Below are positions 1 to 7,999 of a stretch of 28,420 nucleotides of DNA, in pieces (the first letter of the stretch is position 1; each line of letters opens with the position of its first letter). The notes under the pieces were generated by a model that ran no database searches, had not been told where the DNA came from, and saw nothing but the letters and a program-made list of their open reading frames with translations. Both the position numbers and the translations under genes were made by a program. The stretch comes from Bifidobacteriaceae bacterium (lineage in GTDB: Bacteria > Actinomycetota > Actinomycetes > Actinomycetales > WQXJ01). The DNA lies in NCBI GenBank assembly GCA_031265345.1, contig JAISCU010000178.1:1-28420 (forward strand), written 5' to 3'.

Positions 1-1002
1 GAGTTCGACGGCCTCGCGGAGGCGTTCAACCAGATGGGGTCGGCGTTGCAGGGCTCGCAGCAGTTGCGCGACCGGTTGCTCGGGGACGTGGCCCACGAGC
101 TCCGCACACCTGTCGCAACTATCACTGGTTATTTGGAGGCCCTGGAGGACGGGATCGCTGAACTCGACCCCGCGACGGTGGCGATCCTGCGGGCCCAGGG
201 CGAGCGCCTGACACGCTTGGCCTCCGACCTGGCTGCCGTGGCCCGTGCGCAGGACCCGTTGGCCGGGCTCTCGCTGGAGGTCGTGTCCGCCGCCTCGGTG
301 TTGGATGAGGCCGCCCGCTCGGCCGGGCCCGGTTTCGCGGCCAAGTCCGTCGCGTTGGAGGTGGACGCCGATGCCGCCGTCCGGGTTCGCGTGGACCGTC
401 CGCGGTTCGCGCAAGTGTTGGCGAACTTGCTGGAGAACGCTCTGCGGCACACGCCTGCCGGCGGTGTTGTCCGGCTGACGGCCGCTCTGGTTGAAGGCAG
501 TGCTGGTGGTGCTGGCGGTGCGGTGGAAGGCGGAGTGGATGGCGGTGCTGGCGACCGTGCGGACGGGGAGGCGGGTGACGGAACGGACGGCCAAGCTGAC
601 GGGGGCGCCGATGACGGGAGGGACGGTGCGTCGGCCAGCCGGGTGGACGGCGAGCGGCACTTGGCGGACGGCAGGGCGGCCCTGGAGGATGGCGGAACGG
701 ACGGTGCGGCCGACCTCGCGGATGGCGGAGCGGTCGATGCGGGGGGCGGCGGGCCGGGCGGCGTGGTGCGGATCATCGTGGCGGACTCGGGGGACGGCAT
801 CGGACAAGAGCATTTGGCCAATGTGTTCGAGCGCTTCTATCGCGTTGACCAGGCGCGCGACCGGGCGCACGGCGGCTCGGGAATCGGTCTGGCGATCGCC
901 AAGGCCCTGACCGAGGCGCATGGCGGCCGGATCACCGCTGCGAGCGACGGGCCGGACCGGGGCGCTACTTTCACGCTGGACCTGCCCGCCGTCGAACCAT
1001 AA
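1..1002 (+). CDS. Sensor histidine kinase, 3' part (5' end outside window)
   Basis: Membrane sensor kinase of a two-component system; it would autophosphorylate on histidine and pass the phosphate to a response regulator not seen here. The frame is open from base 1, and the first residues (EFDGLAEAFNQM) look like the end of a HAMP linker, so the sensor and membrane segments lie upstream of the window. Counting from the Met at base 34, the H-box is HELRTP (His21), the N-box NLLENALRH (131-139), the G1 box DSGDGIG (251-257), the F-box ERFYR (about 266-270), and the G2 box GGSGIGLAIAK (280-290). All catalytic boxes are present. Oddly, about 90 residues rich in Gly, Ala, Asp and Arg (about 152-242) sit between the N-box and G1 box, where the family normally has a short strand and turn. 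Family assignment is secure; its stimulus is unknown. Confidence 0.93.
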   Translation, partial: EFDGLAEAFNQMGSALQGSQQLRDRLLGDVAHELRTPVATITGYLEALEDGIAELDPATVAILRAQGERLTRLASDLAAVARAQDPLAGLSLEVVSAASVLDEAARSAGPGFAAKSVALEVDADAAVRVRVDRPRFAQVLANLLENALRHTPAGGVVRLTAALVEGSAGGAGGAVEGGVDGGAGDRADGEAGDGTDGQADGGADDGRDGASASRVDGERHLADGRAALEDGGTDGAADLADGGAVDAGGGGPGGVVRIIVADSGDGIGQEHLANVFERFYRVDQARDRAHGGSGIGLAIAKALTEAHGGRITAASDGPDRGATFTLDLPAVEP

Positions 1003-1038
1003 TTGGGGACAGTCCCCAATTACCCCAATTATGGTTCG
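993..1038. repeat. Nested palindromes over the kinase stop codon
   Basis: Bases 993-1008 (CGAACCATAATTGGGG) are perfectly inverted at 1023-1038. Within this, 1001-1021 is a perfect odd-centred palindrome with arms AATTGGGGAC and GTCCCCAATT. The left AATTGGGG arm can pair with either of two downstream CCCCAATT arms, so two exclusive hairpins are possible. The TAA stop of the kinase (1000-1002) lies in the left arm. The inner palindrome recurs at 3835-3855 and 3895-3915 and, degraded, at 13868. It may act as a terminator or mRNA 3'-end stabiliser, but there is no U-tract; REP-type origin is inferred. Confidence 0.85.
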
Positions 1039-1110
1039 GAGTCGGACGGCCTACCGATGTCGCTGCCGGGGCTTGTCGGCGCAGTTCCCGGGGACCCGCG
1101 CGCCCCGGCC

Positions 1111-1470
1111 CATCGAGTCCGCTGGTTTGCGGCCTGGGACTGGTCGAGCCCGCTGTTCCGAAAATCGAGGCGACTTCCCCCCATCACGGAGCCGTGAAGG
1201 AGGCTGGGCAGCTATTTCGCATGCCATTGTTCATCGAGTCCGGGGTTTCGCGCGCTCCGGGCCGCCGAGTCCGCTGTTTCCCACGCCATTCTTCATCGAG
1301 TCCGCTGTTTTGGATCTGTCCCGTGTCCGTTTTGCCTGGTCAGCGCTTTGCCTGCTGGTAGGGTTGCGCGCAAAACCCCGGACTCGGCGCCCAGGACCAT
1401 GGAGAACAGCGGACTCGATGACAAAAGCCGCGCGAAACCCCGAACTCGGCGCGGGCGCGCCTCGCGTGGC
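1111..1470. repeat. Inverted cluster of CGAGTCCGCTGTT / CGAGTCCGGGGTTT repeats
   Basis: The gene-free stretch between the kinase and the Phd-like gene is filled with short repeats. On the plus strand, CGAGTCCGCTG or CGAGTCCGGGG followed by TTT occurs near 1114, 1234, 1266 and 1297. On the minus strand the same units occur near 1380-1390 (GAGTCCGGGGTTTTGCGCGC), 1405-1420 (CATCGAGTCCGCTGTT) and 1435-1455 (CGAGTTCGGGGTTTCGCGCG). The left half thus mirrors the right half around about 1345 and could fold into a large imperfect cruciform. No protein is convincing here. Confidence 0.7.
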
Positions 1471-1567
1471 GGGCACCGACCACGAACCCGGCAATGACCT
1501 GGACAGCCCTCTCCATTCGTCAAGTGGCACAATTGATGCGCATTTGAGACACGACTGGAGATCGCGA

Positions 1568-1879
1568 ATGACGGACTATGTGACGGTCAGGGACATGCGG
1601 ACCAACGCGCGGGCAGTGTGGCGCGCGCTCGAGGCCGAAGGGCAACTCGTGCTGACGAACAACGGACGTCCGGTGGCGATCATGCTGAGCGTCGATGGGT
1701 CGACGGTGCATGAGACTCTGGACCAGCTCGCGCAGGTAGCGGCAGTCCGGGCGTTGCAACGCATGCAAGCGTTGTCGGTGGAGTCGGGCAACGCTGACAT
1801 GACCACGGACCAAATCGACGCTGAGATCGCACTGGCGCGAAAGGAAAGGCGTGACCGGCCCGCCGCAGCTTCCGCCTGA
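1568..1879 (+). CDS. Phd/YefM-family antitoxin-like protein (orphan)
   Basis: A 103-residue protein resembling the Phd/YefM antitoxin fold: an N-terminal domain that begins TVRDMRTNARAVWRALEAEG, followed by the strand-turn LVLTNNGRPVAIMLS (residues 27-41), which is the family hallmark. The charged C-terminus (about 79-98) would normally wrap the toxin. The ATG at 1568 is preceded by CTGGAGA, a usable ribosome site, and starts at the usual family position; an upstream extension of the frame runs through repeat DNA and is not credible. Members repress their own promoter and neutralise a co-encoded toxin. Here no toxin follows: a GTG at 1851 opens an overlapping frame where a partner would start, but its product is not recognisable and it runs into the convergent ThpR gene. 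It is therefore probably an orphan whose partner was lost. Confidence 0.8.
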   Translation: MTDYVTVRDMRTNARAVWRALEAEGQLVLTNNGRPVAIMLSVDGSTVHETLDQLAQVAAVRALQRMQALSVESGNADMTTDQIDAEIALARKERRDRPAAASA

Positions 1880-1908
1880 AGAGGGCTGGTGCGAAATTGG
1901 GAGTGCGG

Positions 1909-2460
1909 TCAGGCGGTCGGGAGGGCTACCGTCGCGACCGGCGTGTACAACGAGTGATTGGCCGGGCCGCGACCGAGCTGGGATTCGACGAGCTCGACCT
2001 GTTCGACCAGCCAGGACGGCCCTTGGTAGATCGACAATGCACGTAGGGCGTCGCGGACATACGGCCGGTCGGCTGATCTGGTGATGGTGAGATGGGGGTG
2101 CGGCGCCCCATGCCCGGTGTCCATCGGCTCCGCCACGCTCGCCGCCGCCCGCATGGTTGCTTTCAGAACACTGGTCGCACCGCCGACCCCGATCCAACCG
2201 ACCCGGCGCCGGAGAACACCCGCGCCCCGCAGTTCGAGGCTGAACGGCTCGAAGCGCGCCAACTCCCGCTCTAGGGCGTCGCGCCATTCCGGGACCGCGC
2301 CATTCGGCACCTCGCCGTAGAAGGCCAGCGTGATGTGCCAGTTGGACTGCGGCGCCAAGGGCGACGAGCGGCCCTCGGGCTGGCCCAGTGTAGCGGCCAG
2401 GGCGGCCGCGAGATGGTCCTTGACTTGGGCGGGCGGGCGGATGGCCGCGAAGAGCCTCAT
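1909..2460 (-). CDS. thpR: RNA 2',3'-cyclic phosphodiesterase (ThpR, LigT family)
   Basis: A 183-residue member of the 2H phosphoesterase superfamily (LigT/ThpR), which hydrolyses RNA 2',3'-cyclic phosphates to 2'-phosphates and can act as a 2'-5' RNA ligase in vitro. Both H-x-T catalytic motifs are visible: H42-I-T44 in WHITLAFYGEV and H123-L-T125 in HPHLTITR. The N-terminus RLFAAIRPP and the total length match the family. The ATG at 2460 is preferred over an in-frame TTG at 2478 because the family starts MRLFxAI and the TTG would lie inside the upstream gene. It starts 7 bp after the SWIM-protein stop, so it is probably the last gene of the same transcript. It converges on the Phd-like gene. 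Confidence 0.92.
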   Translation of the reverse strand: MRLFAAIRPPAQVKDHLAAALAATLGQPEGRSSPLAPQSNWHITLAFYGEVPNGAVPEWRDALERELARFEPFSLELRGAGVLRRRVGWIGVGGATSVLKATMRAAASVAEPMDTGHGAPHPHLTITRSADRPYVRDALRALSIYQGPSWLVEQVELVESQLGRGPANHSLYTPVATVALPTA

Positions 2461-2467
2461 GCATCCA

Positions 2468-4309
2468 TCATGGCCCAAGCAGTCGGTCGGCCAGGAAATG
2501 CGCCCTGAGCAGGTTCTCGGGTGAAGGGTCGGCTTCGAGGGCGCGCAGCGCCCCGGCCAGGGTGGCGAGCGCCAGGTCGTCGAGCCGTCCGGTGAGGTCG
2601 TGGCAACGCGCCGACATCGCGGGGGACAGCCGCAGCCGCCCGGTCGCCGCCAGCGCGACAGTCAGGTCGCGGACATCATCGCGCAGGACGGCAACAGCCC
2701 GGCGGGGCGGTGGCGCTGTGCCCGGCTCCTCGGCCCAGCGCTGGGTCAGCAATCTGAGACGCCGCCGCAGCGCCCCCATCAGCGAGCGACGCTCCGGGAT
2801 CGACTCGAGATCGAGCGCCAGGAGCCGCGGCGACACTCTTCCGACGAACAGCGACACCGGTTGCCAGACCGGTCGCGAGCGCACCAGAACGCGCTCTACC
2901 AGTACATAGCGCACGGGCTTATTCCAGTTCTCCAGCGCCGCCAGGTTGTCGATCCGGCAGCGGGCGGCCGCGTTCACAGGTTGGCGCAGAGCGAGTTCGC
3001 CGCCCCCGTCCAGCGGCACAGTCCAGACCAGTTGCTGCTCCGACTCGTCCACCGCGAGCCGCCCGAGCCTGTCGAGCGCGAGCAGGGCGGTGGCGCGGTC
3101 GGCGATCCCGAAGCCGTCATCCACGATCCCCGGTGACATTTGTCGCACGATGCCGCCCAATATGTCCGCGTCGAACCCGTCGGCTTCCGGAGTGGCGCGA
3201 GCACCCGTCGGAGCCAGCCGGCCGTCCTCGCTGAGGCGGGGCCCGTCCAGTCGGAATGACCCGGACAGCAAGGTGGTCAGGGGCACGCCCCAGAAGGCGG
3301 TGTTGGCGAGGCTCGGGCCGAAATTCACGTCGAGCCCGAGGGGCCGGGCGGCTGTGACCGCGCGCGGCGCCGAAGCCTCCACGTCCCAAGCGGTCATGGT
3401 GATCCCGCGCGCGCCGGTTGCCGTCTCCCACCAACTGGCCCCCAACGGGACCAGCGTCATCCGGTCGGGCGCGTCCTCGGTGGAGTAGACGCGCCGGGCG
3501 GTTCCCCGCAGTCGCGGCCACGACTCCGCGTCGGCGTGCTCCAAAGCCCTGGTGAGCGCCCATGCTTGGGCGAAACTGCTGGTCACCTCGGTTTCGGAGA
3601 GGTCGTCGCGGCGAGAGGCGATGGCCCCGGCCTGGCCCGCGGCCGTGCCCAACAATCCGGCCAGGAGGGGCAGCCCGCCTGCTCGCGCGTCACTCGCCAG
3701 CGCCGCCAGCCGTTCCGACGACTCCGACTGCAAGTGGGACAACCCCGTGCGGACGGCCCGCGACAATTCCGACCGCACCGCCTCCAGGAGGAGCGCTTGA
3801 TCCGGGGTCGGCCCCGGCCGAGCGGTGTCGGCTGAATTGGGGTCTGTCCCCAATTCTGCCGAGGCGGAGGGGACAGCGATGGCAGCGTCGGTTGAATTGG
3901 GGACACTCCCCAATTCGGTCGGGGCGGCGCTGGCTGCGACCGGCACGGCGGCCGGCGCTGGGACAGGAGGGGCCGGGACGGCGGCATCGGGCGCGGCGGG
4001 GACGGTGGGCGGCTCCAGCCCGAGGCGCGAGGCCGAGTCGCGGGCGAACATCGCCGCGGCGACCATGTGCGGGCATACGCCGCCAGCGGGGCAGGGGCAA
4101 CGGGCCGCCGCCAAGCCGCCGCCGTCCAGCCGCACCATGAAGCTGGCCACTCCAACAGTTCCGAACCGGTCCTGCCGTGAAACCCAGTCGATCCCGCCAG
4201 CCGCCAACATCTTGGCCGCTCGGCGAACCAGGCCCAGGTTGGCGAGCTGGGCCAACGCCGAATCGGTCAGCCCCGCGTAGGCGCTGAGCCAGGGCTCGGT
4301 CGAGCTCAT
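2468..4309 (-). CDS. yehQ: SWIM zinc-finger protein, YehQ-like
   Basis: A 613-residue protein with an N-terminal SWIM zinc finger, C71-P-C73...C79-P-H81 (CxCx5CxH), a fold that binds nucleic acid or protein. A Pro/Ala-rich linker (about 97-170) follows, then a long C-terminal region (about 170-613) with no motif I can name. In E. coli the corresponding gene closes the yeh cluster. Its ATG overlaps the stop of the VWA gene by 4 bp (ATGA), indicating translational coupling; the frame can be read further upstream but only antisense-like through the VWA gene. The linker contains two copies of a palindromic repeat, encoding ELGSVPNS (132-139) and ELGTDPNS (152-159), so repeat DNA appears to have been inserted into the gene without breaking it. 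The molecular function is unknown. Confidence 0.88.
   Translation of the reverse strand: MSSTEPWLSAYAGLTDSALAQLANLGLVRRAAKMLAAGGIDWVSRQDRFGTVGVASFMVRLDGGGLAAARCPCPAGGVCPHMVAAAMFARDSASRLGLEPPTVPAAPDAAVPAPPVPAPAAVPVAASAAPTELGSVPNSTDAAIAVPSASAELGTDPNSADTARPGPTPDQALLLEAVRSELSRAVRTGLSHLQSESSERLAALASDARAGGLPLLAGLLGTAAGQAGAIASRRDDLSETEVTSSFAQAWALTRALEHADAESWPRLRGTARRVYSTEDAPDRMTLVPLGASWWETATGARGITMTAWDVEASAPRAVTAARPLGLDVNFGPSLANTAFWGVPLTTLLSGSFRLDGPRLSEDGRLAPTGARATPEADGFDADILGGIVRQMSPGIVDDGFGIADRATALLALDRLGRLAVDESEQQLVWTVPLDGGGELALRQPVNAAARCRIDNLAALENWNKPVRYVLVERVLVRSRPVWQPVSLFVGRVSPRLLALDLESIPERRSLMGALRRRLRLLTQRWAEEPGTAPPPRRAVAVLRDDVRDLTVALAATGRLRLSPAMSARCHDLTGRLDDLALATLAGALRALEADPSPENLLRAHFLADRLLGP
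3835..3915. repeat. Two AATTGGGG palindromes inside the yehQ-like gene
   Basis: Two 21-bp imperfect palindromes with AATTGGGG and CCCCAATT arms and 5-nt centres lie at 3835-3855 and 3895-3915, exactly 60 bp apart. They match the palindrome at 1001-1021. On the coding (minus) strand each reads as ELG(S/T)xPNS in the non-conserved linker of the SWIM protein. The first differs at its centre (TCTGT), the second also (ACACT), so arms are conserved while centres vary. Confidence 0.85.
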
Positions 4310-5472
4310 CCCATGACCTCCGCCAGCCACTCGGCCAGATGCTCGGGAGTCAGGGCCGCGATGGCCATGCCGCGTTCGGCCAGCATGGTGCCGACCCGGC
4401 GGTCGTAGGCCGGCGCCGCCGATTCGTCCAAGGCCGCGAGGCCCAGCAAGGTCACACCTGCCCCGCGCAGACGCCCCACCGCCGCCAACAACTGCGGGAT
4501 CGACCCGCCCTCCTCGAAGTCGCTGATCAGCACCAAAACGGTCCGGGCCGGGCGCTTGACCAGGGCCTCCGCGAAGGCGACAGCCCGCGCGATGTCGGTG
4601 CCGCCGCCCAGCTGCGCGGTCATCAAGACGTCCACCGGGTCGTGGGCCTGGGCGGTCATGTCCACCACCGAGGTGTCGAACAGCAACAGGCGCACCTCGA
4701 TCCCCGGCAGCGCCGCCAGGATCGAGGCGCAGACCGCGCTGTAAAGCACCGAACTGGCCATCGAGGCGCTTTGATCGACGCACAGGATGACATCCCAGGC
4801 CAGATGCCGCCGGGCGCGGGCCGTGAAACGCGTCTGGTCCACGATCAACCGGCGGTCCACTGGGTCGTAGTTCTTCAGGTTCGCTCGGATGGTGCCGCGC
4901 CAGTCGAAATCCTGCGCCCGCGGCACCACCGAACGTCTGAAACGGTCTCGCCGCCCCGTCAATGCGCTGGTGAATGCCGTCTTCAGGCGCGCCACGATGT
5001 CAGCGACGACCCGCGCGATGACGGTGCGCACGCCGTCTTTGAGGTCGGCGTCGAGCTTCCCCCGCAGGGCCAGCAGGGCCGCTCCCAACTGGGGGCTCGG
5101 GACCAGCGAGGCGGCCGTGGACGGATCGGCCAGCAGGTCGGTCATCCCGTACCGCTCCACCGCCTCGGTCTGCAACCGCTCGAAGGTCTCTTGCGGAAAC
5201 AGTTTGCGCGTCCGCTCGAGCCATGTGATGGCGGTCAGCGCGGACGGCCCGCTTCCGCCTCCTTGGTCGCGACCTTGTCCGATGCCGTCCGGCCGGTTCA
5301 GCAGGTGGCCCCGCTCCGTGTACTGCCTGTCGTACAAGAAGCCGAGCACTTGGTCGAGGTCCAGATCGGCGGCCTCGAGCGCTCCGCCGCGCCCGCCTGA
5401 CCCGGCCAGCGACCGGTCGGCGTAGCGGCCCAGGATCAGACGCCAGCGACGGCCCTGCTCACGGTCATTCAT
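4306..5472 (-). CDS. yehP: VWA-domain protein, YehP-like
   Basis: A 388-residue cytosolic protein with a C-terminal von Willebrand factor A domain (about 226-385). The metal-ion-dependent adhesion site is intact: D233-Q-S235-A-S237, the threonine of GGGTD (292), and the aspartate of ISDFEEG (318). The N-terminal 220 residues are helical and lack motifs I recognise. VWA proteins of this kind act with MoxR-type AAA+ ATPases, here the gene at 8000-9139, usually to remodel or load metal into a client; in this family the client is unknown. Its ATG overlaps the stop of the DUF5682 gene by 4 bp and its own stop overlaps the SWIM gene start by 4 bp. Length is close to E. coli YehP (about 378 residues, from memory). 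Confidence 0.92.
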   Translation of the reverse strand: MNDREQGRRWRLILGRYADRSLAGSGGRGGALEAADLDLDQVLGFLYDRQYTERGHLLNRPDGIGQGRDQGGGSGPSALTAITWLERTRKLFPQETFERLQTEAVERYGMTDLLADPSTAASLVPSPQLGAALLALRGKLDADLKDGVRTVIARVVADIVARLKTAFTSALTGRRDRFRRSVVPRAQDFDWRGTIRANLKNYDPVDRRLIVDQTRFTARARRHLAWDVILCVDQSASMASSVLYSAVCASILAALPGIEVRLLLFDTSVVDMTAQAHDPVDVLMTAQLGGGTDIARAVAFAEALVKRPARTVLVLISDFEEGGSIPQLLAAVGRLRGAGVTLLGLAALDESAAPAYDRRVGTMLAERGMAIAALTPEHLAEWLAEVMG

Positions 5473-7964
5473 AGCGCCGCCCTGCCATCAGCCCAGCCGA
5501 GCAGGCCATCACGCGCCAGGGAGGCCCGCAACGCTCGTTCCAGTTCCGCGCCCTCAAGCAGGTCGTCGGCAGTCACCGAAGCCTGGGCCGCAGCCAACGA
5601 AGGCGCGCTCAGGCCCGTCCGCGCCGCCACCCGCTCGGCCAGCCGTGCCGTCTCGAACGGTTTCAGCCAGCCGAACGACCGCCTCAGGTCGGGCAAGAAG
5701 ATCAGGAAATCGTTGTCGCTGAGCCGACCGATGGCGGCATCGACCGCCTCGAACAGCTCCGGGATGTGCAGGAACAGGTCCGGCGCGGTCCTCATCAGCC
5801 CGTTCAAGAAGCGAACCGCGTGATCAGGATCGGCGCCCGGCGAGAACGCGGCCACCAGCCGGGCGGCCAAAGCCGACTCAGCGGCATCGCCCATCTGGAC
5901 GCCCAGCGCCAAGACGCAGCCCGACACCCCCGGCGCGGTGTCCGGCCGCGTGCGCAGGCGGGCAAAAGCGTCGCGGACCGCGGACGGATCGACTTCGCCG
6001 TCCTCAGCCAACCGGTCCGCCAACTCCCAGGCGGCGAGCAGTTGATTGATCGCCTCGGGCTCGTCCTCGGATTTGACCGATGCCGTCTGGTCGGCCAGGT
6101 AGGCCACCTGCGGCAACGTCTGGGCTGCGGCCCGCACCAGGGTGGCCGGTGATTCGAGGTCCAGCATGTCGCGCGAACGCCACAGACCGGTCAAGTAGTG
6201 CGCCGACGCCACCACCGAGCCCAGGTCCGGATCGTGCTCGGCCATCCGGTCGACCCTGCGGATCAGACGGGCGACCTCGTCCGGCAACCCGACCAGGGCG
6301 GCCTGGGCGACGAGCTTGGCCACCTCGCGCGACGAGCGCCGGGCGGGCGAATCCGCCAATTCGGCCTCGGTCCGCCTGAGACGGGTCCGCGCCGCCTCCG
6401 CCAGGGTTGCCCCGTCCGGCGCCAGGGCGATCAGGGCCGCCTCGACCATGGGCGTCCAGGCGTAATCCCATTCCTCCCGGAGGCGTCCCAGGTTCCGGCC
6501 GAACACGTAGTCCGGCCCGGTGGCGCTGGTCCCGAAGCCCGTCCTCAGATAGGACATCAGGGCCAGGAAGCGGGCTCTGCGCCTGGCGTTGGCCGAGCGC
6601 CGGATGTCGAGGACGGTGTGGTGGCGGGCCGAGTCGGTCAGGTTGAAACGCAGTTTGGCCGCCTGCTCGCGGGCCTCGGCCACGATGGGCGGCGCCGGGG
6701 CGTCCTTCGGCACCATGCCCAGCTTCGAGCCGCCGAAGACTTGCCCGATGCCGTCTCGCACGGCTGGCGGTAGGGACTCGCCGCTGGCGAAGCAACTGGT
6801 GCAGGCGTCGAGCAGATCGGTGCGGCCCGGCCAGGGATGGCCTCGCAACTCCGCCAGGCGTTCGGCTTGGAGGCAGGCCTCTTTGACCTCGGCCAGGCTG
6901 ATCCGGTCGGCGGTCTGGGCGGCGTTGGCGTGGCGGGCTATGTCGATCAGGCAGGCGCGCGCGAAGTCCTCGTCCCCCGTCGCGTCCCATTGCCGCTGGT
7001 AGTAGCCGGGGGAGCGGATGCCCGCGCCGTAGCCGGAGTGGGCGTCCAGTCTGGTCAAGTCGTAACGGATGAGCCAGTGGCCAGCGCTCTCGGCCGGTGC
7101 GGCCGGGACCCCGGCCGCGGTCGCGGGGGCGGTCCTTTCCGGCGTCCCCGCCAATGACTCGGCCAGGGTCTCGACCAAGGCGAGGGTGTGGAAAGCCCCG
7201 GTCACCACCACCAGCGGCCCGTCGACCCGGGCGCGCCAAGCCGCCACATGGGCCGCCATCACAGCCTCCCGTGCTGTCGATCCCTCGGCCTCCAGCACTT
7301 CCGGCTCGTAGTCGAGCCGGGCCAGCGCCGCCCAATGGAAGACCTCGTCGAAAAACCGCTGCCAGTCACAGGGGAACACGGGTTGGTGCCTGGCACCAAC
7401 CCGTGTTCGGGGGCCGTGAAGCCTGCGGAGCTCGAATAAGTGTTCCCAGAGCTCATCGTGGTCTCGGCAGTGTTGGTCGCGGGCCAGGGCCGCCAGGGTG
7501 CGGCTCTCGGCGTAGTAGCGTTCGCCCATCAGCCCGCGGGTCGCGTCATCCTGGGGAGCCACGCGCGAGCCATGCGGCTGGTCGATGAACGCGATCGAGG
7601 CCCCCGCAGAATCCGCCGCTCGCAGCGCGACCCACTCCGGGGAGAAGTCAGCCAGGGGATAGATGGTCGAGACGGTCTCGCCCGGCTGACCGTTCTTCCC
7701 GCGCAGGCCTGGGCCTGAGCCCTGGCGGTGCAGCGACAGCACGGCCACAGGCGGCTGGGTCTCGGGCGACAGCAGGATCGGCAGCAGAGCGTCGAACTCA
7801 CTCGACCCCTCGATCAGGACCGCCGCCGGTTGCACCTCCGCGATCAGTGCCCGGACCGCCCGAGCGCAGGCGGGCGAATGATGACGGACGGGCGCGAAAT
7901 GGACGGCGGCATCGTCCAACTTCTGGCGCGACCGCCGCGCCCTCGCCAACCTATCCTCGGTCAC
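5469..7964 (-). CDS. yehM: DUF5682 family protein, YehM-like
   Basis: An 831-residue protein. The N-terminal hallmark FAPVRHHSPACARAV (23-37) and VLIEGSSEFDALLPIL (49-64) mark DUF5682. VVVTGAFHTLALVE, about 220 residues further on, resembles the Gly-x-x-His motif of TraB/ChaN/EreA-type proteins, so a related metal-dependent hydrolase-like fold is possible (inference). The rest is helical with no signal peptide or membrane segment. The start is GTG at 7964, with AGGGG about 6 bp upstream. It begins 35 bp after the MoxR gene stop and its stop overlaps the VWA start, placing it in the middle of the yeh-like operon. A 35-bp perfect palindrome in the gene encodes the stretch TRVGARHQPVF near residue 190, in a part that may be a tolerant loop. 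Reaction unknown. Confidence 0.87.
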   Translation of the reverse strand: MTEDRLARARRSRQKLDDAAVHFAPVRHHSPACARAVRALIAEVQPAAVLIEGSSEFDALLPILLSPETQPPVAVLSLHRQGSGPGLRGKNGQPGETVSTIYPLADFSPEWVALRAADSAGASIAFIDQPHGSRVAPQDDATRGLMGERYYAESRTLAALARDQHCRDHDELWEHLFELRRLHGPRTRVGARHQPVFPCDWQRFFDEVFHWAALARLDYEPEVLEAEGSTAREAVMAAHVAAWRARVDGPLVVVTGAFHTLALVETLAESLAGTPERTAPATAAGVPAAPAESAGHWLIRYDLTRLDAHSGYGAGIRSPGYYQRQWDATGDEDFARACLIDIARHANAAQTADRISLAEVKEACLQAERLAELRGHPWPGRTDLLDACTSCFASGESLPPAVRDGIGQVFGGSKLGMVPKDAPAPPIVAEAREQAAKLRFNLTDSARHHTVLDIRRSANARRRARFLALMSYLRTGFGTSATGPDYVFGRNLGRLREEWDYAWTPMVEAALIALAPDGATLAEAARTRLRRTEAELADSPARRSSREVAKLVAQAALVGLPDEVARLIRRVDRMAEHDPDLGSVVASAHYLTGLWRSRDMLDLESPATLVRAAAQTLPQVAYLADQTASVKSEDEPEAINQLLAAWELADRLAEDGEVDPSAVRDAFARLRTRPDTAPGVSGCVLALGVQMGDAAESALAARLVAAFSPGADPDHAVRFLNGLMRTAPDLFLHIPELFEAVDAAIGRLSDNDFLIFLPDLRRSFGWLKPFETARLAERVAARTGLSAPSLAAAQASVTADDLLEGAELERALRASLARDGLLGWADGRAAL
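7374..7408. repeat. Perfect 35-bp palindrome inside the yehM-like gene
   Basis: Arms of 17 bp (GAACACGGGTTGGTGCC, 7374-7390, and its exact inverse 7392-7408) flank a single T at 7391. There is not one mismatch, which is far beyond chance in coding DNA. It reads in frame through the DUF5682 gene. The TTGGTGCC/GGCACCAA core looks like a REP-type element that inserted in frame; that origin is inferred. No second copy was seen in the window. Confidence 0.9.
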
Positions 7965-7999
7965 GGACGGCCCCTATTCCCCGCGCCAACCCATCGCGC

